A stretch of DNA of 64,000 nucleotides from Ureibacillus chungkukjangi (GCF_003217295.1 NZ_QJTJ01000011.1:1-64000); one strand, 5' to 3'. Shown: positions 9,129-19,308, counted from the first letter of the stretch. The notes: generated by a model from the letters alone, not told the origin. Numbers and translations: made by a program.

Positions 9129-10562
9129 ATGCAAAATTTAAAACAACAATGGTTCGGTAATATTCGTGGAGATATCCTCTCAGGGATTGTAGTTGCCCTT
9201 GCTTTAATTCCAGAGGCAATCGCCTTCTCCATTATTGCTGGCGTTGACCCAATGGTCGGTTTATATGCATCCTTTATAATCGCTGTTGTAATTGCGTTCG
9301 CTGGTGGAAGACCAGGGATGATTTCAGCTGCTACAGGTGCAATGGCTTTATTAATGGTTCCGTTAATTCGAGATTACGGATTAGACTACTTATTAGCTGC
9401 AACAATTTTAACGGGTGTTATCCAAATATTATTTGGAGTATTTAAAGTTGCTAAGGTTATGAAGTTTGTCCCTAATGCTGTAATGATTGGGTTTGTCAAT
9501 GCATTAGCAATTTTAATTTTCATGGCCCAAATAGAACATTTTATTGGTATTTCAACCATGACATATGTGTTTGTAGCAATTACATTAATTCTATTATACA
9601 CATTACCACGCTTCATTAAAATAATTCCAGCCCCATTAATTGCAATTGTTGTATTAACAGGGGTAGCAATTTATAGTGGATTTGATTTAAGAACTGTAGG
9701 AGATTTGGGTTCAATTACTCAATCATTGCCGTCATTCTTTATCCCAGATGTTCCTTTTAGCTTTGAAACGTTACAAATTATTTTCCCATATTCACTTTCA
9801 CTTGCGATTGTTGGTTTATTAGAATCATTACTTACTGCACAGATTGTAGATGATATGACTGGAACAGAAAGTAAAAAAAACCAAGAAGCTCGTGGACAAG
9901 GTATAGCTAACTTTATTACAGGTTTCTTTGGTGGAATGGCAGGATGTGCGATGATCGGTCAATCTGTGATTAATGTGAAATCTGGTGGCCGTGGCAGATT
10001 ATCAACTCTAATTGCAGGTATATTTTTAATGTTCTTGATTTTAGTACTTGGTGATTTAGTTGTTCAAATTCCGATGCCCGTTTTAGTAGGTATTATGATT
10101 ATGGTAAGTATCGGTACTTTCGATTGGAGTTCGTTTAAATATTTAGTAAAGGCTCCACGTACTGACGCAATTGTTATGTTAGCTACTGTAATCATAGTAG
10201 TCTTTACTCATGACTTATCAAAAGGTGTTCTTGCAGGGGTACTTTTAAGTGCAATTTTCTTCGTTGTAAAAATTTCAACAGTGAAAATTACCAAGGATGG
10301 AAATCGTTTTATCGTTAATGGGCAACTTTTCTTCGCTTCTACAGACGGATTTGTCGATTACTTTAAGAAAGCAGAAATTCAAGAAAAAAACATACAAATT
10401 GATTTCTCTAATAGTCGAATTTGGGACGATTCTGGAGTAGGTGCTTTACTTAAAGTAATGGACTCATTAAAAGAAAAAGGTATTAACGTTGAAATCGTAG
10501 ACATAGATGCTTCAAGTAAAAAAATAATGGACAAATTGGATGGTATTTTAACATCCCATTAA
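9129..10562 (+). CDS. SulP-family anion permease with STAS domain (copy 2)
   Basis: Same length (477 residues) and organisation as the permease at 803-2236, with long identical stretches through the transmembrane part. Most differences are in the extracellular/central loop region and the STAS domain (here [31 protein letters not shown]). The ribosome site AAAAGGAG and the 12 nt between stop and Usp start are also conserved. Synonymous differences are frequent, so the duplication is old or the copies arrived separately. The substrate is uncertain, as for copy 1. Confidence 0.9.
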   Translation: MQNLKQQWFGNIRGDILSGIVVALALIPEAIAFSIIAGVDPMVGLYASFIIAVVIAFAGGRPGMISAATGAMALLMVPLIRDYGLDYLLAATILTGVIQILFGVFKVAKVMKFVPNAVMIGFVNALAILIFMAQIEHFIGISTMTYVFVAITLILLYTLPRFIKIIPAPLIAIVVLTGVAIYSGFDLRTVGDLGSITQSLPSFFIPDVPFSFETLQIIFPYSLSLAIVGLLESLLTAQIVDDMTGTESKKNQEARGQGIANFITGFFGGMAGCAMIGQSVINVKSGGRGRLSTLIAGIFLMFLILVLGDLVVQIPMPVLVGIMIMVSIGTFDWSSFKYLVKAPRTDAIVMLATVIIVVFTHDLSKGVLAGVLLSAIFFVVKISTVKITKDGNRFIVNGQLFFASTDGFVDYFKKAEIQEKNIQIDFSNSRIWDDSGVGALLKVMDSLKEKGINVEIVDIDASSKKIMDKLDGILTSH

Positions 10563-10574
10563 AGGAGGATTTTT

Positions 10575-10994
10575 ATGTATAAACATATTTTACTGGCTTC
10601 TGACGGATCAGAGAACGCAGTTCGTGCAGCAAAAGAGGCCGTTAAAATTGCTTCATGTACGCAAGATTCAGTTATAGATGTAATATATGTCGTAGATTTT
10701 GATAAATCAAAATCAGACGTATTACATTCTGGTTCAAGCGAGGCAATAGATATTGAACGCCGTAAAAAAAATTCAAAAGTTATACAGTTCCTTAATGATG
10801 CAAATGTTAACTATAAGACGACTATACTACATGGTAAACCAGGACCGGAAATTGTAAAATATGCCAATGATAAAAAGGTAGACCTTGTTATAATCGGTAG
10901 TCGAGGACTTAATGCATTACAAGAAATGGTACTAGGTAGTGTGAGTCATAAAGTAATGAAACGCGTTAATTGTCCAGCATTGATTGTGAAATAA
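10575..10994 (+). CDS. Universal stress protein, UspA family (copy 2)
   Basis: A 139-residue Usp equal in length to the one at 2247-2666, with the same N-terminal YKHILLASDGSENA and the ATP-binding tail GSRGLNALQEMVLGSVSHKVMKR. GGAGG lies 8 nt before the ATG. It is co-transcribed with the second permease and closed by a terminator of the same stem sequence as copy 1. The role is probably adenine-nucleotide-linked control of the permease or of the stress state; this is inferred from association only. Confidence 0.9.
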   Translation: MYKHILLASDGSENAVRAAKEAVKIASCTQDSVIDVIYVVDFDKSKSDVLHSGSSEAIDIERRKKNSKVIQFLNDANVNYKTTILHGKPGPEIVKYANDKKVDLVIIGSRGLNALQEMVLGSVSHKVMKRVNCPALIVK

Positions 10995-11014
10995 TAAATA
11001 GTTTGTAAAACAAA

Positions 11015-11045
11015 AAACCGAAATTTAATAAATTTCGGTTTTTCT
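11015..11045 (+). terminator. Intrinsic terminator of the second SulP-Usp operon
   Basis: Twelve-bp perfect stem AAACCGAAATTT / AAATTTCGGTTT with a 3-nt loop and T tail. It is homologous to the terminator at 2694-2720. Confidence 0.92.
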
Positions 11046-11077
11046 TTATTATAAAATATTTTTATAGGAGGTTTGCA

Positions 11078-12016
11078 ATGATTGTAATTGATAAGCTCGA
11101 CGGAATTGATGAATCCATAATAGAACAAATGAAAGAAGGGTTAGAAAAGTTAATTATTGAAAGCTTTGCAAAGGTTTTAAATCTATCCAGGTTGGACTAT
11201 TTATATTTTCCTAATGATTTTGACAAAGCTGTAATAGATTTTCAAGTAGAACAAAATATGGCAGAAAGAGGTTCCACTAACAATGAAATGGGAACAGCTT
11301 TTGGAAAGACAATGGAAGTTGATGTTAATGGACAATTAAAAGATAGAGTGTTCCTTCGAAAAGAAATTTTATTACACCTGTTTTTTGGAGAAGACAATAC
11401 CAAGTCAATTTCACTTAATACCATACATCATGAACTATGCCATGTACAAGAACATTATGACTTAGCAAATATGGTAGAATTCCAAGAGGAATTAGACGTT
11501 GAATCTCCAACTTTAGATAGTGTTTTAAATGCTCATGCGATGAATATATTTAGCGAATATATTGTTCCGAAAATGGCTGTTTCTACTAAGGGAATAGATA
11601 ACATTATAAAACCGGAATTCATAGAAGATATATTAAACTATACACAAGAAGAAATAGATCGTGTAATTGAAAGTCATGAGAATGAAGAGTTAATCATATA
11701 TAAACTTTTTGGTGAAGTGCAACTCAAAACAAGTCATTTATTAAAAGTTCTTTCTACCACTTTAGGAGAACTAGATGGGATTGAAATAGAAACTGCATTA
11801 ATTATAGAAAAACAGTTAGATAGTCTAATAAGTAATTATAATTTAAACCATTGCTGGCTCTCTTTAAAGTCAGCACTAAGAGGTTTAAATGAAACATATC
11901 CAAATTGGAAAAAAGTCGAAGAAATAGAACCTTTAAAAGATTGTATTTTGGAAACATGGAATGTCTATGGTATTTATCCTGAGAAAAGAGGAATAAAAAT
12001 CCACAAAAATAGCTGA
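11078..12016 (+). CDS. Uncharacterised protein with HExxH zinc-peptidase motif
   Basis: I do not recognise the family. The 312-residue soluble protein has no signal peptide or membrane segment. HHELCHVQEHYD near residue 120 contains HELCH, the HExxH zinc-binding/catalytic motif of gluzincin or other metalloproteases, preceded by a helix-forming IHH and followed by acidic residues (EFQEELDVE) that could supply a third ligand. The rest is predicted helical with a Trp-rich C-terminus. AGGAGG lies 6-7 nt before the ATG. It is a single gene between the second Usp terminator and its own terminator, next to the recombinase operon, and may be cargo of that element. Confidence 0.7.
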   Translation: MIVIDKLDGIDESIIEQMKEGLEKLIIESFAKVLNLSRLDYLYFPNDFDKAVIDFQVEQNMAERGSTNNEMGTAFGKTMEVDVNGQLKDRVFLRKEILLHLFFGEDNTKSISLNTIHHELCHVQEHYDLANMVEFQEELDVESPTLDSVLNAHAMNIFSEYIVPKMAVSTKGIDNIIKPEFIEDILNYTQEEIDRVIESHENEELIIYKLFGEVQLKTSHLLKVLSTTLGELDGIEIETALIIEKQLDSLISNYNLNHCWLSLKSALRGLNETYPNWKKVEEIEPLKDCILETWNVYGIYPEKRGIKIHKNS

Positions 12017-12044
12017 ATTAAAAATTGGTTGATTTTTGAGGAAT

Positions 12045-12087
12045 AAAACAGCTTGTAATTTAAACATCAAGCTGTTTTATCCTTTTT
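12045..12087 (+). terminator. Terminator between convergent genes
   Basis: Eleven-bp perfect stem AAAACAGCTTG (12045-12055) / CAAGCTGTTTT (12068-12078), then a T-rich tail. The A-rich left side could also stop the minus-strand recombinase operon. Confidence 0.85.
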
Positions 12088-12116
12088 TATCAATTCACTT
12101 GTTTTGTTCCTAAATA

Positions 12117-12833
12117 TTACGTTCTATATCTACTTTTAATCTTATTTGATATCTTATTCCCTTCAGTTATCTCCACAATTTTACTATTCTGTTTTTTTTC
12201 ATTTTGCAAACTCTGTTCACTGTACCAATTAATAAATTCAGTGGGTCTTTCGAACATTCCATTTAATGCTTCTTTAACTAATTCTGATTCTTCTTCTCCT
12301 ATTTCTAAAAAATTTATGATTGGCACATTCTCAAAACTACTAAATCGAAATATTTTAAAAAGAGTGTCCTCTAAAATTTCTACACGTTTATTTAACGTAT
12401 GATTATTTTGTTTAAGCTTCATCATTTGTTCTTCTAGTTTTTTATTTGCTATCTTAAACTTGTTTTCTCGTTGAATGCTATTAAAAAGTTCTTTTTCAAT
12501 AGGTATTAGTTCATTCAGTAGAGTATTTATATCTCCATTATTTTTATAAATGACATCACTTACACTTGGTATAAGTATTTTACTATCTTCTGAAGTATCA
12601 AGCTTATGTCTAAAGATTTCATTTGCCTCGTCAATCTTTATTTTCCCTAAGCGACCTTTTTTTCTCCAAAAGTCATCACTCATTGAACTTTTAACTCTTC
12701 CTTCTTCATATAATTCCTTGTTAAAACGAAATACTTCTAGATATTCTATTCTACCCATTTGATTCTTCTCTGTTTTATACAGACCAATAATTTCTTCTAC
12801 TTCTTTTTCAGAGAGAGTAAGCTTTCTAGCCAT
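12117..12833 (-). CDS. Coiled-coil accessory protein of the recombinase operon (TnpC-like position)
   Basis: A 238-residue basic protein and the last gene of the four-gene operon, starting 2 nt after the preceding stop. The N-terminus (RKLTLSEKEVEEIIGLYK) looks like a small DNA-binding segment, residues ~100-155 form a Leu/Lys/Asn-rich coiled coil, and the C-terminus is basic. Position and shape resemble TnpC of Tn554, a small accessory protein that sets orientation and efficiency of transposition, but sequence homology is not evident to me. A function in assembling the recombinase complex is inferred from context. Confidence 0.55.
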   Translation of the reverse strand: MARKLTLSEKEVEEIIGLYKTEKNQMGRIEYLEVFRFNKELYEEGRVKSSMSDDFWRKKGRLGKIKIDEANEIFRHKLDTSEDSKILIPSVSDVIYKNNGDINTLLNELIPIEKELFNSIQRENKFKIANKKLEEQMMKLKQNNHTLNKRVEILEDTLFKIFRFSSFENVPIINFLEIGEEESELVKEALNGMFERPTEFINWYSEQSLQNEKKQNSKIVEITEGNKISNKIKSRYRT

Positions 12834-12835
12834 TT

Positions 12836-14542
12836 TTAAAATTCACCACCAATATTTAACATTTCAATACTTGCAAGCTCATATATCTCTTCTTTTAATT
12901 GTTCAGCTTTTGTTTTCATCAAATTAAACGTGCTTGGATTTCTCCTTGTAATTTCATCAGATAAGATTTGCTTGTGAATATTTATCAAAAATGTCTGTAA
13001 CTCATTAATATTGCTTCTTTTTTTTCTTAATTTTTCTTTTATTAAATGTTCTTTTTCTAGAATTTCTTTTGGAGTTATACGCCAATGACTACATCCATAA
13101 ATACATTCATTTGTTTCACAAGTTTGATCCTTATCAATACAAAAACCTATGTCTAAATCATGTTCTTTCTTTTTTCCATTAGGTATACCAAGATAAGCCA
13201 CTAATTTTATTGTATCAGGGATATAATTTACATTATCGGATTTTGAAATTCCCACAGAATACTTAAACTTTTTCATTAAATTGAAAACCTCTGAATCTAC
13301 CCAATACTCAGTATGAAATGAATAGTGATATTGTGCCGTGATTGTTTTATGACCACCTAAACGAGCTATTTCAATAGGGGATATACCCTGCATCATTAGA
13401 GAACTAAATGCTATATGTCTAGTTAAATTAGGTGTGAGTCTATTTTCATATGGAACATATTGATTATACTTTTCTTCAATTATATTCTTATAGAATCTTC
13501 TTAATAACTGTGATAATATTCCATTATGAAAGTATGTAGTATCTGCTTTTAAGCTACTACGATTACCTCTTTTATCTGCAAAAATTAATGCTCTATAAGA
13601 GATTAAAGTTTCAGAATGGCCATATGGATCCGTTAAATCAATATAATCCTTTATTAAAAAATATATCTCTTTTGTTACCTCAACTATATCAATTATTTGT
13701 ATCCTGTTTGGGTTAAAATCTTCTTTACTCCTAGGTAATCTAATTTTATATTTATTATCCTCATATATTAGGCAATCCCTAGTTATTAAGCAAAATTCAG
13801 ATGCCCTTAATGGTATTATTGTTGTCAACTTCCACCAAATGATAATGGGGTAATAAAAAATTTTTTCATCTAATGAAGCTTGCATAAGCCTTAAATAACC
13901 ATAATATTCTTCAATGTAATGTGAAAAAATTAATATTTCTTTTGCAGGTGGAAGGATTCTAGCTCTTGTCTTTTCTCTAATTTTACTATACATTTCATTT
14001 AATTTAGGAGAATAGCTATCGCTTACTGGTATATCTGTATAAATAAAAAAATTTATTAAGCTTCTAATAAAGCTCTTCTTTGTTTCTTCCATTACTTTAT
14101 CCCCAGTAGTCGTTTTAAAGTTTTTTATACTCCTAATTAAAAAATCTACTTTATTTTCTTGAAATCCATTACTTAATTCTAATGCTCTTAATAAATCAGA
14201 ATATCCCTTTTTAGCAGTAATTGGATAGACTTTAGTTAATAGTTCAATAATCCAACATTTTGTAATTAACTTAATATCCTTAGGAATATCTGGAAACTCT
14301 TTATATTTTTCTATCAATGAAAAGTCTAAATAGATTTTAACTCCTTTTTGAAGATGGCTCTCCAACTCCCAAAAATCCTCTTCTATTGAAAATAAATAGA
14401 ATCCAGTGTTTTTTTTAAGAATATCTAATTGTTCCATTGCCCTTGATACTGCTAAGTCTAACGAAAACAACTCCTCAGGCAAGGAGGGTATTTCTTCATC
14501 CAGGTGAAATTTGGTGTAATCTTCCAAATTTAAATTTCCCAA
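12836..14542 (-). CDS. Tyrosine recombinase, TnpB-like, with Cys cluster
   Basis: A 568-residue phage-integrase-family protein. The first catalytic Arg is R246 (PLRASEF). The second box reads TPNLTRHIAF, so R375-H376 are kept but the usual His before them is Asn372. The third box is LGGHKTITAQYHYS, with His398 and a tyrosine at 405 or 407. After the domain, Cys468, 475, 480 and 484 form a C-x6-C-x4-C-x3-C cluster that probably binds zinc, as in Tn554 TnpB-type proteins. A basic coiled-coil tail follows. It lies 27 nt after the 1115-residue gene and 2 nt before the small accessory gene. The His to Asn change may lower but need not abolish activity. Confidence 0.8.
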   Translation of the reverse strand: MGNLNLEDYTKFHLDEEIPSLPEELFSLDLAVSRAMEQLDILKKNTGFYLFSIEEDFWELESHLQKGVKIYLDFSLIEKYKEFPDIPKDIKLITKCWIIELLTKVYPITAKKGYSDLLRALELSNGFQENKVDFLIRSIKNFKTTTGDKVMEETKKSFIRSLINFFIYTDIPVSDSYSPKLNEMYSKIREKTRARILPPAKEILIFSHYIEEYYGYLRLMQASLDEKIFYYPIIIWWKLTTIIPLRASEFCLITRDCLIYEDNKYKIRLPRSKEDFNPNRIQIIDIVEVTKEIYFLIKDYIDLTDPYGHSETLISYRALIFADKRGNRSSLKADTTYFHNGILSQLLRRFYKNIIEEKYNQYVPYENRLTPNLTRHIAFSSLMMQGISPIEIARLGGHKTITAQYHYSFHTEYWVDSEVFNLMKKFKYSVGISKSDNVNYIPDTIKLVAYLGIPNGKKKEHDLDIGFCIDKDQTCETNECIYGCSHWRITPKEILEKEHLIKEKLRKKRSNINELQTFLINIHKQILSDEITRRNPSTFNLMKTKAEQLKEEIYELASIEMLNIGGEF

Positions 14543-14569
14543 TTTAAATCACAACCTAAACTATATATT

Positions 14570-17500
14570 TTATAAGTAACCTTCAATCCCTGGTATTTCA
14601 TCTAATTGAAGTAATAAATCAAAGAATCCCTTCATTTCACCATCAAAAAACTTAAATACTTCTATTTTTCCAAATTTATCTATTGCTTCATCTAATAGAT
14701 CTAACTGAAAAGAAAGTATATTTGAAATTCTTTTTTTCTCTGCTGATAAAGCGGAATTTTCAAAATCCTCTTTGAAATTAATTATTAATTCTTCAATACT
14801 GCTTGTTAAGGAAGAAAGAGCATAAAAATTTGGTATAGAAAATGGGCAATTCTTACATGACAATCCTCTTTTCTTACAACCATCCTCTGAATATAAGCAT
14901 TGATAATGTTCTTCTTTACTTGGAAGTAAATTATTTTGAATACTAAATAAAAAGTTTGTTGCTTCTTCGAATCCCATAGATAGAATTCTATTAGCAACTA
15001 ATTTTTTATCAGCAGTAATAGAGTTAACATACCCAGAAGTTGCTTCAATTTTTAGTACGTCACCCAGTTTATTACTTAGTACCTCAATTTCCGATGTTCT
15101 TTGTTCTCTATTAGTTAACTCTCCAAATATGACTTCTGCAATTAGATTAGGTATGAATCCAAATTCTTTTCTTTGAAATAACTGACGTGATAGATGATCA
15201 ATTTCCACTTGAGGTATATCAATATAAATATTTGTAGTTTCAAAATCTTCATGTGACCTTAGTCTCTGAGCTATTTCAAGTGCAGCACTACTTTTTCCTT
15301 TTTTCACTAATAACACATATAAATAAGACAATAGAGATCTATTCATTTTTCTACTTCTAAAAACAAATTCAGTATCATAAAATTCAGCAAAAAATTCTCT
15401 ATGTTTTATTTCGTTAAATACCTGGTTCTTATTTGAAAAGTTTATAATGTGATTAATTTTCTTTTCCTTAGAATTTGATAATAGCCCCATTTCAATTTTT
15501 CTTGTTCTTATTTCACATAAAATTGCAGCAGTAGCAAAAGAAACTCTTAAGTCATCTGAGCAAAAGAAATGTGAAGTAGCTTGAGTTTTGGATACTTTTA
15601 TATCTTTACGAATTATTTGATTAACTACTAAATTAGCTTGCGAATCCGATAGATTATTATCTATAAACCACTTCTCATCAAAATTCAAATCGTGTAATTC
15701 CTCTAAATTTATACGTGGTATATTATGAATAACATCTGAATGTCTCCATGCATTGTTCATATGTACTAATACATATAACCAAGAAGATGAATAATTAGAG
15801 TATTCTCTATCATTTACATTGCTAACATCTGAGATAGCTTTCATTTTATGTAATTCGACATTATTAACATAATTAAATAGTTCTTGATATTCAGCAAAAT
15901 CATATATTCCTTTTTCAATTTGTTCGCTTGAATAATTATAAGGGTTAGTAATCCAATCAAATCTAAATACAGGTTTATTGTTCATTTTCAGAACAGCATA
16001 ATATTCTTTCAAGAATGTATGTAAGTACCTTTGTTGACTAACAGTAACTTTATTTATATTAAACAATTTCAAATTAATCGAGTTTGCCGTTAATTCATAA
16101 AGCTCCTTTTCTTGAGTAATACTAACCAAATGAGAAGTACATTTAACAAACTCTGACACCATTCTAGTCGTTGTTTTAATACTGCCAGTAGTTAATTGTA
16201 ATTTATCTACGCAAAAGTTGTACCATTGCTGTTTGGTATACAAGATATTTTCCGAAAAATTTATTTCTAGAATTACTTGGTATCTTTTAAAGGCCTCGAC
16301 TGGGTCTGAATAATCAATTTGTGAGATTTGTTTTCTTAATATATATTCTTTATAAATTTGATTAACAGGTTCTTTTAAATAAAAGTTTTCAACTGATAAT
16401 GCATCATCGAATGCTGTTCTAATTAGTGTGTTTCCTTTTAAAATAAATTCTCGCATTTGATGTTTATAATAAAAAGTCCCAAACATTTTCCTTATCTCTC
16501 TATTAGAATAATACTTCTCTCTGTATTCTAATTGCCGTACTTTTAAATCATGTATTTTGTCTTTATCAAAATAAGCAACCATTTTATTTGTAATAACCGG
16601 CTTAAGATTTTCTTCATCTAACAACTTGTAATAGGTACTCACCGTTAAATTTAGTAATTTTATAACTTGTTGCTTTGAATAATAGTTATCAATATTTAAA
16701 TATTTTTTAATTATATTCTCTATTTTTCTTTTACGATAAAATTGATGATTCCTAGATTGACTAAATGTAATATTTTCAATACCATATTCTTTTGCTAATC
16801 TTACAACTATTGAATATGATAAATTGTGTGTCTCTGTAAGGTCATTAAGAGATACATGATCTTCTAGAAAACGGTAAACATCGCTTTTATTTATTAAATC
16901 TGTATAGCCATGTACAGGTTTATTTAAATTTACTACTCTAAATAATGTATTATATTCATATATTTTCGACCTAAATTTACTTATATTCCCAGGTCTATAA
17001 CCTATAATTTTTTCAGCTGCGTCATGAAAAGGCATATTCACTTCAAATAATTTTGTTATATATGTAAAGTATTCTCTAAAAGACTTTAAAGAAATATACA
17101 TATATCCATCTGTACCATTAATATATTCAATATTTCCTTTAAGTGCCCATGCTCTTATTACATTTTGATTTTTATTGTGAAAATCTAAGCTTTCAGCTTT
17201 ACCTAAAGTAATGTAATCTCCATTAGCTAATAAGGATTTTTTAGATATTAAATTTGCTACCCAATCAGTTGGAAAGTATGTTAAAGAAGACCGTCCAATA
17301 TTAACAGCCTTTACATTTTCTCGTTTTGCAATAGCAAATATAACTCTATTTGGTATTCCTTTAATTTCTTTTATCTTCTTTATAGAAATATGTTCCCTTA
17401 AGAATTTCTCGATAATATCATAAGAGTTAATAGGCATATAAATTTGTATATCAGTTAAGTAAATATCATCTTCTAAATTAAAATACTCTTTAAATTTAGA

Positions 17501-17917
17501 ATAGTGAAATAAAGAAAGATTTAAGTCCTTTAGAGCCTCAATTCTTTTCTTGTATTTTCCATTAATAATATTTAAAAATTTTCTTTCGACATATAATTTT
17601 TCTCTCCAATTTTCCGTTTTCACAATACCTTCTTTAGATAGTTTTATTATCCCTTCTCTAAATGGTTTAATTGAAGCATCGCGAGACATTCCAATTTCGC
17701 CCACAAAATCTCTAATAAATATGTACTTTTCATTTAATAATTTTTCTTTTTCTATAAATTTGTTTAATGAATTAATATTTATTAAGCCTTGATCATTAAT
17801 TTCAATTAGACCTTCCTTAACGAGGTTTAGTATCTTACTTTGAGAATAAGGAATTTCTGAAAGATTGCCCGCTTGAAAGGGGGTTAAATATCTATATCTA
17901 TTTCCATTTTTTTTCAC
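14570..17917 (-). CDS. Giant tyrosine-recombinase-fold protein of the three-recombinase operon
   Basis: A 1115-residue protein that starts at GTG (17917), overlapping the upstream recombinase gene by 20 nt. The N-terminal ~500 residues look like a chain of small helix-turn-helix or MerR-like segments (for example SQSKILNLVKEGLIEI and SKQQVIKLLNLTVSTYYKLL), suggesting several DNA-binding modules. The C-terminal part keeps a tyrosine recombinase outline: AWRHSDV near residue 721, RKMNRSLLSYLYVLL near 855, and SHEDFETTNIYID with His ~885 and Tyr ~894. Cys1007, 1014, 1021 and 1024 form a zinc-ribbon-like cluster. Proteins this large are not part of classical Tn554. Whether it cuts DNA or only organises it is unknown. 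Confidence 0.7.
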   Translation of the reverse strand: MKKNGNRYRYLTPFQAGNLSEIPYSQSKILNLVKEGLIEINDQGLININSLNKFIEKEKLLNEKYIFIRDFVGEIGMSRDASIKPFREGIIKLSKEGIVKTENWREKLYVERKFLNIINGKYKKRIEALKDLNLSLFHYSKFKEYFNLEDDIYLTDIQIYMPINSYDIIEKFLREHISIKKIKEIKGIPNRVIFAIAKRENVKAVNIGRSSLTYFPTDWVANLISKKSLLANGDYITLGKAESLDFHNKNQNVIRAWALKGNIEYINGTDGYMYISLKSFREYFTYITKLFEVNMPFHDAAEKIIGYRPGNISKFRSKIYEYNTLFRVVNLNKPVHGYTDLINKSDVYRFLEDHVSLNDLTETHNLSYSIVVRLAKEYGIENITFSQSRNHQFYRKRKIENIIKKYLNIDNYYSKQQVIKLLNLTVSTYYKLLDEENLKPVITNKMVAYFDKDKIHDLKVRQLEYREKYYSNREIRKMFGTFYYKHQMREFILKGNTLIRTAFDDALSVENFYLKEPVNQIYKEYILRKQISQIDYSDPVEAFKRYQVILEINFSENILYTKQQWYNFCVDKLQLTTGSIKTTTRMVSEFVKCTSHLVSITQEKELYELTANSINLKLFNINKVTVSQQRYLHTFLKEYYAVLKMNNKPVFRFDWITNPYNYSSEQIEKGIYDFAEYQELFNYVNNVELHKMKAISDVSNVNDREYSNYSSSWLYVLVHMNNAWRHSDVIHNIPRINLEELHDLNFDEKWFIDNNLSDSQANLVVNQIIRKDIKVSKTQATSHFFCSDDLRVSFATAAILCEIRTRKIEMGLLSNSKEKKINHIINFSNKNQVFNEIKHREFFAEFYDTEFVFRSRKMNRSLLSYLYVLLVKKGKSSAALEIAQRLRSHEDFETTNIYIDIPQVEIDHLSRQLFQRKEFGFIPNLIAEVIFGELTNREQRTSEIEVLSNKLGDVLKIEATSGYVNSITADKKLVANRILSMGFEEATNFLFSIQNNLLPSKEEHYQCLYSEDGCKKRGLSCKNCPFSIPNFYALSSLTSSIEELIINFKEDFENSALSAEKKRISNILSFQLDLLDEAIDKFGKIEVFKFFDGEMKGFFDLLLQLDEIPGIEGYL

Positions 17918-19247
17918 GTTTTAAAACACCATCCTTCCAATGCGTTTTAATTAAATCTCTATCAACAACTCCAAACATTTCTTTAGGAGTATTTTTCAGT
18001 TCATTTAGAGCATCTATTAGAGCCTTTGAAGTTACTTTTTCGTCAACATATTTAATAACTGTATCTGTACTCGTATCACCACGTGCAATTGCAACCTGTG
18101 TTATAGACAATCCCATATCCAATAAAAAGTTTGTAAAATTACCTCGACCAATATGAGATGACCAGTAATTGTTACTAAGTAATTGCCAATCATCAAATCT
18201 TCCAGGAGTCGATTTTAGTTCTTTAAGAAATACCTTTTTAATCTTATTAAATTTTTTGTCCCAACTTGAACCAGATATCGCATTACCATCATTATTAATA
18301 AATAAGGCTTGTGTTTGTGCTTTTTCTTGGTATTTATACCACTGTTTCATATGAAAATCGTATAAATCCCATAATAAATCATTATCTAAAATAGTCTGTT
18401 GAGCCATATTTACTTTAAGATAATTTAATCTTTTAGGGTTTTCTTTAGTAGTATCTTTTAGGTGACCAAATAAAATGTTCCTATTATCTCTTATTTCAAC
18501 ATAAAGAGATTCCCTGTATTTTGCTTTTAAATTATCTTTTATCAAATTTACTGCTTCTCCACGTCGTATTCCCCCATAGAATTGTAGAGCTATTCCAAAT
18601 GCTATTTCCGGCGCAATCTCTTTTGCTTTTAATATAAACTCATTAACCAATGAATATCTATTGTCCCCAAAATCCTTTAATTTTGACATTAAATTATGGC
18701 TTTTCATTTTATTACTAGGAAATCTCGTTGAAAACGCAGAGTGACGAAAGGGGGATTGTATAACTAGATTCTTATTATTATCAAGAAAAGTCCTCATTTC
18801 AAACTCGGGCGAGATAATCTCTTTTTCAAATAAATATTGATAAAAAACTTTCAAGTAGTTTTCACTGTACTGTACTGTATTTCTTGTCTTGCCCGACTTT
18901 GTTAAAAAAGTAATATATTTGCTTCCATGTATGTACTTTAACTCCTTCAATCCACCTTCTTTAAGTGTTATAAAATTTAGATCTTCATTTGAAACCCTTT
19001 CTAATATATAGTTTAAAAATCTACATATTACTCTAGCAGGTGCTATTTGAGAGTTGACTGACTTTCCTGAATACTCATATTTGACTCTTATAAAATCAGT
19101 TATTGGGTGCGGGAACACTATATCATTTATCAAATCTTTAATACCTATATTCACAGTTCTAATAGTTGTTACATTATTATTAAACACTTCTTTGGTTTCT
19201 GTTTCTTTCACTACATATTTATACCTACCACAAGTAAATTTCTCCAA
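17898..19247 (-). CDS. Tyrosine recombinase, TnpA-like, first gene of the operon
   Basis: A 449-residue site-specific recombinase with an N-terminal SAM-like core-binding domain at about residues 60-145. The catalytic domain has Arg in GGIRRGEAVNL (228-229), H365-x-x-R368 in SSHIGRGNF, and Tyr400 in TVIKYVDE. The position usually held by His/Trp is Asp391. ATG at 19247 has a GGAGA-type ribosome site. As first gene it takes the place of Tn554 tnpA, which lies close to one transposon end; here the candidate end is the inverted repeat at 19309-19378. Its 3' end overlaps the giant recombinase gene, indicating translational coupling. Confidence 0.85.
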   Translation of the reverse strand: MEKFTCGRYKYVVKETETKEVFNNNVTTIRTVNIGIKDLINDIVFPHPITDFIRVKYEYSGKSVNSQIAPARVICRFLNYILERVSNEDLNFITLKEGGLKELKYIHGSKYITFLTKSGKTRNTVQYSENYLKVFYQYLFEKEIISPEFEMRTFLDNNKNLVIQSPFRHSAFSTRFPSNKMKSHNLMSKLKDFGDNRYSLVNEFILKAKEIAPEIAFGIALQFYGGIRRGEAVNLIKDNLKAKYRESLYVEIRDNRNILFGHLKDTTKENPKRLNYLKVNMAQQTILDNDLLWDLYDFHMKQWYKYQEKAQTQALFINNDGNAISGSSWDKKFNKIKKVFLKELKSTPGRFDDWQLLSNNYWSSHIGRGNFTNFLLDMGLSITQVAIARGDTSTDTVIKYVDEKVTSKALIDALNELKNTPKEMFGVVDRDLIKTHWKDGVLKREKKWK

Positions 19248-19308
19248 GGATCTCCCTCATTTAAAAGAATATTCCGAACAATACCATTTTACCCACATTT
19301 CTTCTAAT

